Shown piece after piece: positions 51,713 to 60,974 of a DNA stretch of 64,000 bases. The notes beneath the pieces are model-generated. The model ran no database searches. It had not been told where the DNA came from and saw only the letters and a program-made list of their open reading frames with translations. Both the position numbers and the translations under genes were made by a program. How positions within the stretch are numbered: the stretch's first letter is position 1; the number at the start of each line of letters is the position of its first letter. Origin of the DNA: Butyricicoccus porcorum (GTDB lineage: Bacteria > Bacillota > Clostridia > Oscillospirales > Butyricicoccaceae); assembly GCF_002157465.1 (NCBI RefSeq), contig NZ_NHOC01000010.1:1-64000 (forward strand), read 5' to 3'.

Positions 51713-53383
51713 TTAAGCAGCAATGCCAATCGGCGAGAACAGAATATAAATACCGATTGCAATGATTGCTCCGATAATGCAGACCACATGACGGTACTTC
51801 CACGGGGTCATATCCACTACGCCGGCATTCGGTGCTTCCCATTCTTCTACACCCTTGAAGTGATTCAGATACAGCATGATGAGCAGCTCAATCACAAACA
51901 GGACTGCCATTGCATACAGATAATGAATCGGCTCCGAAGATCCTCCGACAATTTCATAGGTCGGCTGAATCAGCATGAACGCTCCGTAGCAGATGACATG
52001 GAATATGGTAATCAGGAACGGCGTATAGCGCGGCACGCGGCGGAATACAATTGCGCCGAGCACGGTGAACAGAATCGGCAGAGATACGAACTGGCTCATC
52101 GAGTTCAGGAATGTAGTGATACCGTTTGCATACATGACGAACGGAGAGATGATGATTGCGATAATTCCCGCGATAGTTCCGTAAATCTTTGCCACCTTGA
52201 CATAGAATGCATCCGTACGTCCCGGGCAGATGACCGGCTTGAACAAATCCAGAGTAAACATTGTGGAAGCCGAGTTCAGCACGGAATTGAAGGACGACAG
52301 GATTGCACCGAACAGAACCGCTGCAAAGAAGCCCATCACCGGCTTCGGAACAACCGCAGACACCAGAGCCGGATATGCAAAGTCGATTGCACTGTCTCCG
52401 GCTGCAGCAATCTTATCCTGAATAGACGGCAGGAAATGTGCGATAACGCCCGGAAGAACCAGATAGAAGAATCCGAGAGTCTTGAGGAATCCACAGAAGA
52501 TTGCGCCCTTCTGACCCTCCTTGAGGGATTTTGCCGCCAGCGAACGCTGTACAAACGACTGATTGCAGCACCACCAGTACAGGTTATTGAAGAACATACC
52601 GGTGAAGATCAGCGGCCACGGAAGTGCAGGCTCACCTGCGTCCCACTCAGCCCATGCATTCAGCTTTGCCGGTTCGGTATCAATCATATACTGGATGCCG
52701 GCCAGCATACCGCCGCCGGAGGTTTCCTGTCCCAGCAGGGACAGCGCCAGAAACGGAATCATCAGACCGCCGATAATCAAACCGATACCGTTGATTGTGT
52801 CGGATACCGCTACCGCCTTCAAACCGCCGAAGATTGCATAGCAACCGCCGATGATACCGATGATGACACACAGAATTGCAACAGCCGCAAACTTGCTCGA
52901 ACCGAGCATTCCGGAGACATTAAAAATATTTTCGAACACAACCGCGCCGGAATACAGGATGACCGGCAGATTGAGGATGGAATACATTACAACGACAATC
53001 AGCGAAAACATCGTGCGGGTGTTTCTGCCAAAGCGCTGCTCCATCAGCTGCGGCATGGTGGTAGTACCCATCTTTAAGTAGGTCGGCAGGAACCAGTATG
53101 CCAGTGCAAACAGCGTAAACAACGAACCGACCTCCCAGCCGATCGGACTCATGTTGGAAGCCCATCCCTGTCCGTTGGTGCCGACAAGCTGTTCGGCAGA
53201 TAGGTTTGTAAGCAGCAGCGAGCCCGCAATGACAATTCCCGGCAGTCCGCGTCCCGCCAAGAAATATCCCTCAGCGGATTCCAGATTTTCATCCTTCGTT
53301 TTCAGCGCTGCAACGACAGCAACCATAATGGTGAAGAATAAAAATGTAATAATGATCCATGGTGTAGAACTAAAGAAGCTCAA
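51713..53383 (-). CDS. Sodium:solute symporter (SSS family), likely inositol or sugar uptake
   Basis: About 556 residues, 13-14 membrane helices. SSS-family landmarks: the early GYFLAGRGLPGIVIAGSLLLTNLSAEQLVG segment, which carries the sodium-site helix, and SFVQRSLAAKSLKEGQKGAIF with the conserved RxxxAxs. The start is taken as TTG 53383 because GAAGGGAG lies 8 bp upstream; an ATG at 53419 would add 12 residues and has no ribosome binding site. First gene of an operon with iolI and iolG, divergent from a LacI regulator, so inositol is the best-supported substrate. Confidence 0.87.
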   Translation of the reverse strand: MSFFSSTPWIIITFLFFTIMVAVVAALKTKDENLESAEGYFLAGRGLPGIVIAGSLLLTNLSAEQLVGTNGQGWASNMSPIGWEVGSLFTLFALAYWFLPTYLKMGTTTMPQLMEQRFGRNTRTMFSLIVVVMYSILNLPVILYSGAVVFENIFNVSGMLGSSKFAAVAILCVIIGIIGGCYAIFGGLKAVAVSDTINGIGLIIGGLMIPFLALSLLGQETSGGGMLAGIQYMIDTEPAKLNAWAEWDAGEPALPWPLIFTGMFFNNLYWWCCNQSFVQRSLAAKSLKEGQKGAIFCGFLKTLGFFYLVLPGVIAHFLPSIQDKIAAAGDSAIDFAYPALVSAVVPKPVMGFFAAVLFGAILSSFNSVLNSASTMFTLDLFKPVICPGRTDAFYVKVAKIYGTIAGIIAIIISPFVMYANGITTFLNSMSQFVSLPILFTVLGAIVFRRVPRYTPFLITIFHVICYGAFMLIQPTYEIVGGSSEPIHYLYAMAVLFVIELLIMLYLNHFKGVEEWEAPNAGVVDMTPWKYRHVVCIIGAIIAIGIYILFSPIGIAA

Positions 53384-53497
53384 AATTTTTTCTCCCTTCA
53401 GTGTAGATTTCTCTCTCATTGTTACGAGACAGCAGACCAGCCGGTGCCGTAGCTTTCTCTGCTTGTTGAACCAAAGATATCACACGCAAAAGCAGGT

Positions 53498-53511
53498 TTC
53501 AAGCGTTTGAA
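53498..53511. promoter_or_regulatory. LacI-type operator in the divergent symporter/lacI region
   Basis: TTCAA-GCGT-TTGAA, an inverted repeat with a central CG, the usual form of LacI/GalR operators. It lies about 115 bp upstream of the symporter start and 214 bp from the LacI start. No gene is visible elsewhere in 53420-53724. Confidence 0.6.
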
Positions 53512-53724
53512 TCAAAGAACATTTCTCCGTGCAAAGTATCGTAAATATATCCAAAAAATCTTCATACATTTTAGGCATATTGCTCTACAAGTATCATTTG
53601 CACGAGAAAACAATGCACGTTTTATAAAAATTTATCGGGAAATATATCACAAATCGGACTGGCAAAACGACTTCGACTGTGCTATGATAGGGACAGCAAA
53701 ATGACTGAGAAAGAGGGATGCAAC

Positions 53725-54756
53725 ATGGCTGTGACATTACAGCAGATTGCAGAGGCATGCGGCGTTTCACGCGGCACAGTAGACCGTGCGCTGCGAGGAC
53801 GGGAAGGAGTGCGCCCGGAGGTTGCGGAAGGTATCAAGAAAAAGGCGCGAGAGATGGGCTACATTCCCCGCCACGGCAACGTTCTGACTGATATTCGTCC
53901 GCTGCGCATCGGCGTGGTGCTGCATACCGGTGCATCCGACTTTGTGCAGTCTCTGGCGGAGCTGATCCGGAGCTTTCCAAGTCAGACAATTCTCCCGATT
54001 TCCCCCACCGTGCACATCATGGACGGTACGAACGTGCTACATCAGCTCGCGCTGATTGATGAGCTGGTGGAAAACGAGCAGATTGACGGTCTGATGCTGA
54101 TGCCACTGGCAAGCAACCAAGTGCGGGATAAGATCAACGAACTGACTGAAACCCATGGACTGCCGATTGTCACGCTGAATACGGATATCGCGGACTGCGG
54201 GCGGCTTGCCTATGTCGGCCCGGACAATATTGCCTGCGGTCGCACAGCCGCCGCGCTGATGGGACTCACCATCAGCGGCACCGGACGTGTACTTCCGATT
54301 CTCGGACAGCAAAGCGGACACTTCGCGGATACGCAGCGTCTGAGCGGCTTTTTGTCCGAAATGAGCGAGTCCTTCCCCAATGTAACGGTAATGTCGCCGG
54401 AATATTGCTTTCTGGATCAGGATCTGGCGGAGCGCATTACCGCCCGTGCCCTGCGGGATGTGGACAATCTTTCCGGCATTTATCTCTCCTCAGTCGGACG
54501 CAGCGGTGTTTATCAGGCCATCCGCCGCGCCAGCAAGCAGGGACAGGTACATGTTGTGGTTCATGACCTGACTGCGGACAACCTTCAGATGATCCGCGAA
54601 GGCGTTGTGGATTTTGCCATCGGGCAGGATGCCGAAACGCAGGCCTGGCTCCCGCTCCGCCTGCTGTATCAATACCTAACCAAACGCAAATCACCCACCC
54701 AACGGCAGTATACAACGGAAATCGGCATCAAATTCCGATGCAACCTCACGGACTAA
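53725..54756 (+). CDS. LacI-family transcriptional regulator
   Basis: 343 residues. The N-terminal helix-turn-helix and hinge are VTLQQIAEACGVSRGTVDRALRGREGVRPEVAEGIKKKAREMGY, followed by a periplasmic-binding-protein-type effector domain (IDGLMLMPLAS, VGPDNIACGRTAAALMG, GIYLSSVGRSGVYQAI). Expected to repress the divergent symporter-iolI-iolG operon until inositol or a derivative binds. The ATG at 53725 follows AGAGGGATG. Confidence 0.92.
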   Translation: MAVTLQQIAEACGVSRGTVDRALRGREGVRPEVAEGIKKKAREMGYIPRHGNVLTDIRPLRIGVVLHTGASDFVQSLAELIRSFPSQTILPISPTVHIMDGTNVLHQLALIDELVENEQIDGLMLMPLASNQVRDKINELTETHGLPIVTLNTDIADCGRLAYVGPDNIACGRTAAALMGLTISGTGRVLPILGQQSGHFADTQRLSGFLSEMSESFPNVTVMSPEYCFLDQDLAERITARALRDVDNLSGIYLSSVGRSGVYQAIRRASKQGQVHVVVHDLTADNLQMIREGVVDFAIGQDAETQAWLPLRLLYQYLTKRKSPTQRQYTTEIGIKFRCNLTD

Positions 54757-54770
54757 AGCGCCAAACAGAA

Positions 54771-54797
54771 ATCCCGACCATGAATCATGATCGGGAT
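54771..54797 (+). terminator. Hairpin after the lacI gene
   Basis: ATCCCGACCATGA / TCATGATCGGGAT stem with one mismatch, 15 bp after the stop; no clear T-run. Confidence 0.55.
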
Positions 54798-54874
54798 ACC
54801 TCTCCAAAATGTCCGCATGTGCGCACTGACTCAAGCCGCCAGGCAGGACCTGTCAGTCAAAGAATAGGCATGTC

Positions 54875-56327
54875 GGAATATTTTGTGTAAGCGTTTTTCG
54901 ACAAAATCAAGAATATCACGTTATCAATGTGCATGATGGGGCTTATTCCCCTTGTCTGCGCCTGTTTTGGAATGCCGGCACAGCCTTTCGGAAACCCTAT
55001 TACAAGGGAATCAGCCCGTCTGACGGTCGGCGAACATGATATGCAACTGGCTGAGTACCATGTCCCAATTCTGGCACCGTGCATGCCAGTGCTTGACAAT
55101 TCGCTGAGATGCCAGATACAGCATCCGGCGCAGAGAATCATCATTTGTAAATGAGGGTTTGTTCTTGGTAATCTGCCGGAACTGACGATTCAGCCCCTCA
55201 ATGATGTTCGTCGTGTATATGATTTTCCGAATCTCCGGCGGATATTCGAAGAAGGTGCTCAGGACCTCCCAGTTGTCCTCCCAGCTCTTGACACAGGATG
55301 GGTACTGTTTCCGCCAGGAGTCCCCGAAAGAGCGCAGATTCTCTTCCGCTTCGTCCAGTGTGACGGCAGTATAAATCTTCTTTAGGTCGGATGTCACTTT
55401 CTTGATATCTTTATAACTGACATATCTGGTAGAACTGCGAATCTGGTGGACAATACACCGCTGCAAACGGCTCTTGGGATAGACTGCCTGAATGGCTTGC
55501 ATCATACCGCACAAGCCGTCGGTGCAGAACAGATAAACATCCATAACGCCCCGGCTTTTGAAGTCATTCAACACATTCAGCCAAAATTTGCTGCTCTCAT
55601 GTTCGCCGATCCAGACCCCCAGAATATCTTTCTGACCATCCATGGTGATGCCCAAAACCACATAAGCCGCCTTGGTTACATAGCGGTGATCCTCCTTGAT
55701 CTTGTAGTGGATGGCATCCATGAAAATGAAAGGATAGACTGCTTCCAAAGGGTGGTTCTGCCAGGCGTTGACCTCCGGCATAATCTTCTCGCTGATCTTA
55801 CTCACCAATTCCGGAGAGATTTCCACGTCGTATAGACTCTTGATTTGCTCGGCAATGTCCCGCTGACTCATGCCGCAGGCATACAGGGATAGAATCTTAT
55901 CCTCCATACCCTCTGCGTTCCGATCATACTTGCTGATGATTTTGGGTTCGTAGCTCCCATTACGATCTCGCGAAATCTTGATGCCAATCTCGCCTAACTG
56001 GGTCTTGACGGTTTTCTGAGAGTAGCCGTTGCGGTAATTGGGTGGTGTGTTTTCAGAGGCCGTTGCCCGCTGGCAGCGTTCCCGGCCCAGCTCCTCGTCC
56101 ATCTCCACTTTCATCACCTGCTGGATGATATCCCGGAACATCTCCTTCATGGCATCCATAATCTCAGCGGTGCTGCTAAAGTGCTGGCTCTGAACGTACT
56201 GCTTCAATAATTCCTGTGGTGCTGACTGCATAATACTGGCTCCTTTGTCCTGAATGTTTATGATCATTCTTGACTTTATCTTCAGTATCTATACGGTTAT
56301 ACTTTGTCGATTAGACAGAATTTTCTG
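54875..56327 (-). mobile_element. IS256-family insertion sequence
   Basis: About 1.45 kb. Imperfect terminal inverted repeats: GGAATATTTTGTGTAA at 54875-54890 and TTAGACAGAATTTTCT at 56312-56327 (its reverse complement matches 12-13 of 16). One transposase gene. I could not find the expected 8-9-bp target duplication, so the insertion may be old or its flanks rearranged. Confidence 0.75.
55011..56231 (-). CDS. IS256-family (mutator-type) transposase
   Basis: 406 residues, apparently full length. Catalytic DDE residues: Asp in FIFMDAIHYKIKEDHR, Asp in YLFCTDGLCGMMQAI, Glu in YTTNIIEGLNRQFR. It also has the conserved N-terminal LGRERCQR and CRCIVHQIR-like RLQRCIVHQIRSSTRYV segment of this family. 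The ATG at 56231 follows AAGGAG. No frameshift seen, so it may be functional. Confidence 0.94.
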   Translation of the reverse strand: MQSAPQELLKQYVQSQHFSSTAEIMDAMKEMFRDIIQQVMKVEMDEELGRERCQRATASENTPPNYRNGYSQKTVKTQLGEIGIKISRDRNGSYEPKIISKYDRNAEGMEDKILSLYACGMSQRDIAEQIKSLYDVEISPELVSKISEKIMPEVNAWQNHPLEAVYPFIFMDAIHYKIKEDHRYVTKAAYVVLGITMDGQKDILGVWIGEHESSKFWLNVLNDFKSRGVMDVYLFCTDGLCGMMQAIQAVYPKSRLQRCIVHQIRSSTRYVSYKDIKKVTSDLKKIYTAVTLDEAEENLRSFGDSWRKQYPSCVKSWEDNWEVLSTFFEYPPEIRKIIYTTNIIEGLNRQFRQITKNKPSFTNDDSLRRMLYLASQRIVKHWHARCQNWDMVLSQLHIMFADRQTG

Positions 56328-56417
56328 AGGTCTCTCTTGACATAGCATCAAAGCAGAGGAAGACAATATCCCGATATGTAAAAATTAGTATATTTCTGAT
56401 TTAAATATATCCGTTAT

Positions 56418-56669
56418 TTACTGTTTACCTTTCAAATAACATAGAAATTTCTTTTTGGATTCTTCTGTTAATAGGTCTAAATTTTCTTTAATCTTTGGAT
56501 CATGTAATCTGCGTTCTGCTTCCTTCCTCGCATGTATTGCATCCTCTTTATCAGAATACACGCCAAGTGAGTAGCGATGCTTTTGAAAATCAATATACGC
56601 TACCCAATAGCCGCGTCTTTTTTCCTGATAAACATCTGTGCAGCCACTCGTGTTATTACTACGTACACC
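56418..56669 (-). pseudogene. AP2-domain (HNH-endonuclease-type) protein, C-terminal fragment
   Basis: An open stretch of 83 codons with no start, ending in TAA at 56418-56420. The product begins GVRSNNTSGCTDVYQEKRRG and continues YWVAYIDFQKHRYSLGVYS, then DKEDAIHARKEAERRL, the pattern of bacterial AP2/ERF DNA-binding domains found in HNH endonucleases of phages and mobile elements. The 5' part is missing exactly at the end of the IS3-family element (56671). It is wedged between IS256 and IS3 and is more A/T-rich than its surroundings, so it is probably a relic of imported DNA. Confidence 0.75.
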
Positions 56670-56670
56670 T

Positions 56671-57943
56671 TATAGTGGCTCAGTTGTCAAGACAAAAATC
56701 TAAGATTTTTATAATGAACTGATATAGTGGACAAGTTACAAGGAACATGTGGAGAACAGTGGAGCACTCCCCAGATTCAATATATGCTAAGCTACATATG
56801 GCATCAACATTGCCGGATAGTAGCATTCAGCCGGTGTTTGGTAATCAAGTGCAGAATGGCGCCGCTCAAAGTTGTAGATGTGGATATACTGTCCGATAGC
56901 AGCTCTTGCTTTCCTGATGTTGTTGTACTGTGTCAGATAGGCTTCCTCATACTTGAAGCTGCGGAACCAGCGTTCAATCATGATGTTGTCTGCCCAGCGA
57001 CTTTTTCCATCCATACTCTGACGGATGCCGTTTTCCTTTACAAAGTCAATGTATTGCTGACTTGTAAACTGACAACCCTGATCTGAATTCAGGATTTGAG
57101 GTTTTGCCACTTTGAAAGCTTTTTTCAGGGCACTGATAACCATTCTGGTATCAAGTGTGTCATCCACTTCCCAGCCGACAATACAACGGCTGTACCAGTC
57201 GATCACGGCTGTCAGATACAGAAATCCGCGCTTGATCGGGATATATATAATGTCAATAGACCATGCTTGATTTGGCTTGTCTATGACCGCATTACGAAGA
57301 AGATATGGACATACTTTCGCCTGCTGCATTCGCTTGGAAAGATTCATCTTTGGATAGATCGGGTAAATATCCATCTCATTCATGTAGCGTCTTGCCTTGC
57401 GGCGCCCAACCTGGTAACCACGGGCTTTTAACTGTGCAGACATTTGTCTTGCGCCCCAAACGGTTGATGTCAAGCAACCTGGCACCAACGGAAGCCGGAA
57501 TTTCCTTAGTCGTCAAAAGGTTTTGGACTAAACTTACTCTCGTAGTCAGGTCCACAAATTTCTTCAGATTTTTTTTGAGCCAGTCAACCTGCATGGTTAA
57601 CTGACCAACCTTTTTGGCATACTCCGCTTTCTCTTTTCGCTCTTCGGCAAGCTTTTCTTTGAGGTTTTCCTCGCGCTTGTCGTCGAACACAACCGAAGCA
57701 TTGTTCAGGAACTCCTTTTTCCAGTTACGGAGCAGTTTTGGTTGGATGCTATTTTCAGCTGCCAGGGTATTGAGATCTTTCTCACCCTTAAGCAGCTCAA
57801 TTACAAGGTTTGATTTGAATTTGGCACTAAAACTTCTTCTTTGTCTGGACATGATAATGGCTCCTTTCTTACATACTGGTTTAAGTATATCAGATTCATT
57901 AAAATCTGTCCGAAAAAGTGTCTTAATTTATGATACCATTATA
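56671..57943 (-). mobile_element. IS3-family insertion sequence (second type)
   Basis: About 1.27 kb with recognisable ends: TATAGTGGCTCAG...AAGACA from 56671 inward on the left, and the reverse complement TATAATGGTATCAT...AAGACA on the right (57919-57943). They match at roughly two thirds of positions, including the outer TATA-TGG and inner AAGACA blocks. The left flank is an AP2-gene fragment and the right flank an ABC ATPase gene; no target duplication is visible, so the flanks are no longer the original pair. Confidence 0.8.
56787..57852 (-). pseudogene. IS3-family transposase orfA and orfB, apparently damaged at the junction
   Basis: orfA (57376-57852) starts MSRQRRSFSAKFKSNLVIELLKG with the helix-turn-helix LAAENSIQPKLLRNWKKEF and a leucine-zipper-like coil. 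orfB (56787-57488) contains the DDE core: WSIDIIYIPIKRG, LNSDQGCQFTSQQY and MIERWFRSFKYEEAYL, ending in ERRHSALDYQTPAE. Between LLDINR in the orfA frame and TVWGARQMSAQL in the orfB frame about 40 residues normally present in IS3 transposases appear to be missing. The frames also differ, beyond the normal programmed frameshift site. It is probably inactive. Confidence 0.7.
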
Positions 57944-58462
57944 GAGCGAGGAGGTCGGCTCATCCATAATAATCATTTTTGCGTCGATCAGAACCGCTTT
58001 TGCGATTTCGATCATCTGCTGAACGCCCATGCCAAAGGTTCCAGCCGGCTTCTCCGGATCAACATCCTGTCCGAGGGAAGCCATGACTTCCTTTGCCTTT
58101 TTGTTCATTGTCTTGTAATCCAGCAGTCCGTTTTTGCCCTTGATCCACTTATTGATAAAAATATTATCGGTAATGCTGAGCAGTTTCTCAATGTTCAGCT
58201 CCTGATAGACGCAGGCAATGCCTGCCGCTGCGGATTCATTCGGATTGCGGAAGGTTTTCCGCTCGCCATTGACATAAATTTCGCCCTCATCCGGCTGATG
58301 GACACCGGTAAGCACTTTAATCAATGTAGACTTACCTGCGCCGTTCTCACCGATCAGACCGAGGATTTCGCCAGGCTTGACCGCAAGCTGCATCTTGTCG
58401 AGAGCCACAACACCCGGGAATGTTTTGGTACAATCCCGCAGTTCTACGATATACTCACTCAT
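57923..58462 (-). pseudogene. Sugar ABC transporter ATPase (RbsA/MglA-like), truncated by IS3
   Basis: About 173 codons remain of a protein normally ~500 residues long with two ATPase halves. It has Walker A IGENGAGKSTLIKVLTG, the signature-like MGVQQMIEIAKA and Walker B KMIIMDEPTSSL. The gene sequence stops at about 57944, right after TSSL; the last residues YNGIIN and the stop come from the IS end. The second ATPase half and the permease are absent from the window. The ATG at 58462 follows AAAGGGTGAA. It follows the binding-protein gene, as in ribose/galactose-type operons. It cannot support transport as it stands. Confidence 0.9.
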
Positions 58463-58573
58463 TAACAGTTCACCCTTTTCTCCGAGAGAGAGTTTTCCAA
58501 CAGGTGCGCGGTATAGTCCTCTGATATTTTGTTCTCGGCACAAAATACGGTACGGTACACCTGTCCAGATGAA

Positions 58574-58611
58574 GAATGCCCTTATCGGTGTTTTCTACCG
58601 ATAAGGGCATT
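58574..58611 (-). terminator. Intercistronic hairpin between the rbsB-like and rbsA-like genes
   Basis: AATGCCCTTATCGGT / ACCGATAAGGGCATT, a perfect 15-bp stem. It probably stabilises or attenuates the transcript so that binding protein exceeds ATPase. Confidence 0.75.
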
Positions 58612-58646
58612 GTATTGTTCATGGATTTTGCTCTTTCGGGATTCCC

Positions 58647-59663
58647 TTATTTCAGATACTTATCCAGCTCGTCCAGACGTTCCTGAACATTTTCCTTGGT
58701 AACAACGCCTGTACCGGAGTCGATGAACTCATCCAGCTCTTCGCCGTTCAGTGCTGCAACTGCTGCTTCTGCTGCCTTGTAGCCCATACCGTAAGCATCC
58801 TGAACAACGGACATTGTCTCGTTGCCGGCCAGAATTGCTTCACACGCTGCGCGGTCACCATTGAAGCCGAGGAAGATCGTATTTTCATACGCCTTATTTC
58901 CCTTTGCTGCACGTGCAGCTGCCATTGCCATATCGTCGTTGTTTGCACAGATGATTGCAACGCCTTCCGGATGAGTCTGCATGATAGCTTCCATACAGGT
59001 AACTGCCTTATCTGCTACTGCATCTGCATACTGAGTTTCACTCTCCAGGAACTCGCCGCCTGCTTCATTGATGCCCTTTTTGTAGCCTTCATAACGTGCA
59101 GTGTTGGTAGAGTCACCCTGAACACCACAAATTTCAATCGCCTTGATTTCCTCCCAGCCAGCTTCCTTTGCAGCTTCGACAGCGGTCTTACCGCCCAGTG
59201 CAGCTGCTTCCTCATTGCCGGTACCGATGAAGGAAAGAACCTCCGGTGCATCAATGTTGGTATCGACCGCCAGGATCGGCATCTCTGTTCCCTTAATCAG
59301 GGTTGCTATCTGATCGCCCTGAAGTGGAGCGATGACCAGTGCGTCATATGCACCGGAATTCAGGTCGGTTTCAATCATGTTCTGCTGCTCATCATAAGCA
59401 GTTTCAGAAGTCGGGCCCTTTACTTCAATCGAAACACCGTTTTCTTCGCCATAAGCCTCAGCACCGGCCTTGACGTACTGCCAATATTCCGCGGAAGTGG
59501 TCTTCAAAATCACACTGATTTTGTAATCTCCGCCGGACGAGCTGCCGGAGCCGCTGTCTCCGCCCGCTGCCGTATCTCCGCCAGAGGAACCGCAGCCTGT
59601 CAGACAACCTGCCGTCATTACGCCTGCAAGCGCAATCGATAAAAGTCGTTTCTTCATTTTCAT
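58647..59663 (-). CDS. Sugar ABC transporter substrate-binding lipoprotein (RbsB-like)
   Basis: 338 residues. A lipoprotein signal peptide (MKMKKRLLSIALAGVMTAG with lipobox LTGC, Cys near 24) is followed by a flexible Gly/Ser/Asp linker and a class B periplasmic-binding domain (ISVILKTTSAEYWQYVKAGAEAYG, YDALVIAPLQGDQIATLI, ILAVDTNIDAPE, AIICANNDDMAMAAARA, FLGFNGDRAACEAIL). The expected ligand is a pentose, hexose or cyclitol. Its ATPase partner is truncated by an IS3 element, so it is orphaned unless the remaining components lie elsewhere. The ribosome binding site is GGAGGAAAG. Confidence 0.92.
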   Translation of the reverse strand: MKMKKRLLSIALAGVMTAGCLTGCGSSGGDTAAGGDSGSGSSSGGDYKISVILKTTSAEYWQYVKAGAEAYGEENGVSIEVKGPTSETAYDEQQNMIETDLNSGAYDALVIAPLQGDQIATLIKGTEMPILAVDTNIDAPEVLSFIGTGNEEAAALGGKTAVEAAKEAGWEEIKAIEICGVQGDSTNTARYEGYKKGINEAGGEFLESETQYADAVADKAVTCMEAIMQTHPEGVAIICANNDDMAMAAARAAKGNKAYENTIFLGFNGDRAACEAILAGNETMSVVQDAYGMGYKAAEAAVAALNGEELDEFIDSGTGVVTKENVQERLDELDKYLK

Positions 59664-59900
59664 TGTACTTTCCTCCTGTGTTTCTCTCTTTCTGATGTAT
59701 TTATCTTTTATCCTACATCTCAGCCGATACGTAGAAATGCACAGCCGTGATGCTGCACGGTTTTGTTTCTCATACCGTTTGGGATATGGGAAAGAAGATC
59801 GATGTTATTGTCCTGAACCTGCATTTTCTTTTGCTGCATGTACAGATATGGGGCAATTTTCACGATTTGATCGTTGATTTTTGCATCATTTATTGTGCTT

Positions 59901-59928
59901 ATTATACAAAACCATTGCATAATTAACC
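59901..59928 (-). promoter_or_regulatory. Promoter and putative AraC site of the rbsB-like gene
   Basis: On the minus strand TATAAT (59906-59901) without a good -35 box, as in activator-dependent promoters. CCATTGCATAATTA (59912-59925) resembles the CCATTGCAATTATTGCG element at 39471 and 61034. The rest of 59664-59966 contains a CCGTG/CACGG hairpin (about 59745-59760) and no gene. Confidence 0.5.
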
Positions 59929-59966
59929 GAATCAAACCGCGCAAGAACTGTTGCAAATTGCTCTTT

Positions 59967-60806
59967 TTAAACTAAAAAATTGCGAAATTGTCTGGGCGAC
60001 ATTCCTACCTTGCTGCGAAATGCAGCGGCAAAGCTCGTATCATATGCATAACCGACTGCTCCTGCAATCTCTGTAACAGACAGTTCTGTTTCTTTCAGCA
60101 ACTTTTTTGCCTGACTGATACGCAGATTTACCAGATATTCATGAGGCGACTGTCCTGTGCCTGCTCGGAATTTTCTGTTAAACTGCGATACACTCAAATG
60201 GAATCTTTTTGCCAGCATAGCAGTTGATACATCCTCCGAAAAGTGAAGCTCCAGATATTGTTGTACGCTGGCAATCAGTGGATCATCGGATTTGTCGGCC
60301 GCTCCGTCATCCAGCATGCTGTATATGATATCATACAGCATACGGGAAGCCGTTGTTTCTTCCATACAACCTGCTGTGCGCAGCAGATGCAGAAATTGCT
60401 GCATCTGGTCGCGGATGTATGCAGAATACTCTGCCGGAATGACAAGCCCATGTTCTTTGAAAATTTCCTTCCAGAACATCTTTGTATTGGCACCGTTGAA
60501 GTAGATCCACATATACTCCAACGATTCAACTGCGCGATAACTGTGCGCTTCATTACAGTTGATGAAACCGCATTCACCGGCATGAATGATTGCTTTTTCA
60601 CCGTGTGCAAATACGCACATCTTCCCTTTCGTCACATAGAACAGCAGGTAACCATCCTGTCCTGTGTGCTCTATATAATAATCTGTATCGCAGTAAAAAT
60701 ATCCTGAACGCTGTAAAAAATACAGCAATCTTGCAGCGCGATCAGATGGTGTGGCTTCATAGAGCTCTGACATCGGTTCCAGCCCCTTTTCATGCGGCAA
60801 CAGCAT
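59967..60806 (-). CDS. AraC-family transcriptional regulator
   Basis: 279 residues. The N-terminal cupin-type sensor (YIEHTGQDGYLLFYVTKGKMCVF, AGECGFINCNEAHSYRA) is followed by a C-terminal two-helix-turn-helix domain (VSTAMLAKRFHLSVSQFNRKFRAGTGQSPHEYLVNLRI and LSVTEIAGAVGYAYDTSFAAAFRSKVGMSPRQF). The ATG at 60806 follows GGAGG; longer upstream starts were rejected. It lies upstream of the rbsB-like gene in the same direction, and its 5' region shares about 110 bp with that of the 38256 gene. Confidence 0.9.
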   Translation of the reverse strand: MLLPHEKGLEPMSELYEATPSDRAARLLYFLQRSGYFYCDTDYYIEHTGQDGYLLFYVTKGKMCVFAHGEKAIIHAGECGFINCNEAHSYRAVESLEYMWIYFNGANTKMFWKEIFKEHGLVIPAEYSAYIRDQMQQFLHLLRTAGCMEETTASRMLYDIIYSMLDDGAADKSDDPLIASVQQYLELHFSEDVSTAMLAKRFHLSVSQFNRKFRAGTGQSPHEYLVNLRISQAKKLLKETELSVTEIAGAVGYAYDTSFAAAFRSKVGMSPRQFRNFLV

Positions 60807-60974
60807 ATCTTCTCGTCCTCCGTTCTGTTGCAACCAATAACAAAATCGTTGCAATGATCCACCTGTGCAATTCCTGAATAAAGCAAAAGCGATTCTTTCA
60901 TGTGCCCGGAGAATCCGAACAGCAGCGATTCAGGTGTACATTTCTTCAAAAAATTACACATTTGCATCGTATTT

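Noticed and set aside
51683-53077. 464-codon open frame antisense to the symporter gene
   Set aside because: Hydrophilic Arg/His/Cys-rich shadow of a membrane protein gene; no start signals.
54840-57950. Composite transposon formed by IS256 and IS3
   Set aside because: The two elements belong to different families with different ends, and only a gene relic lies between them.
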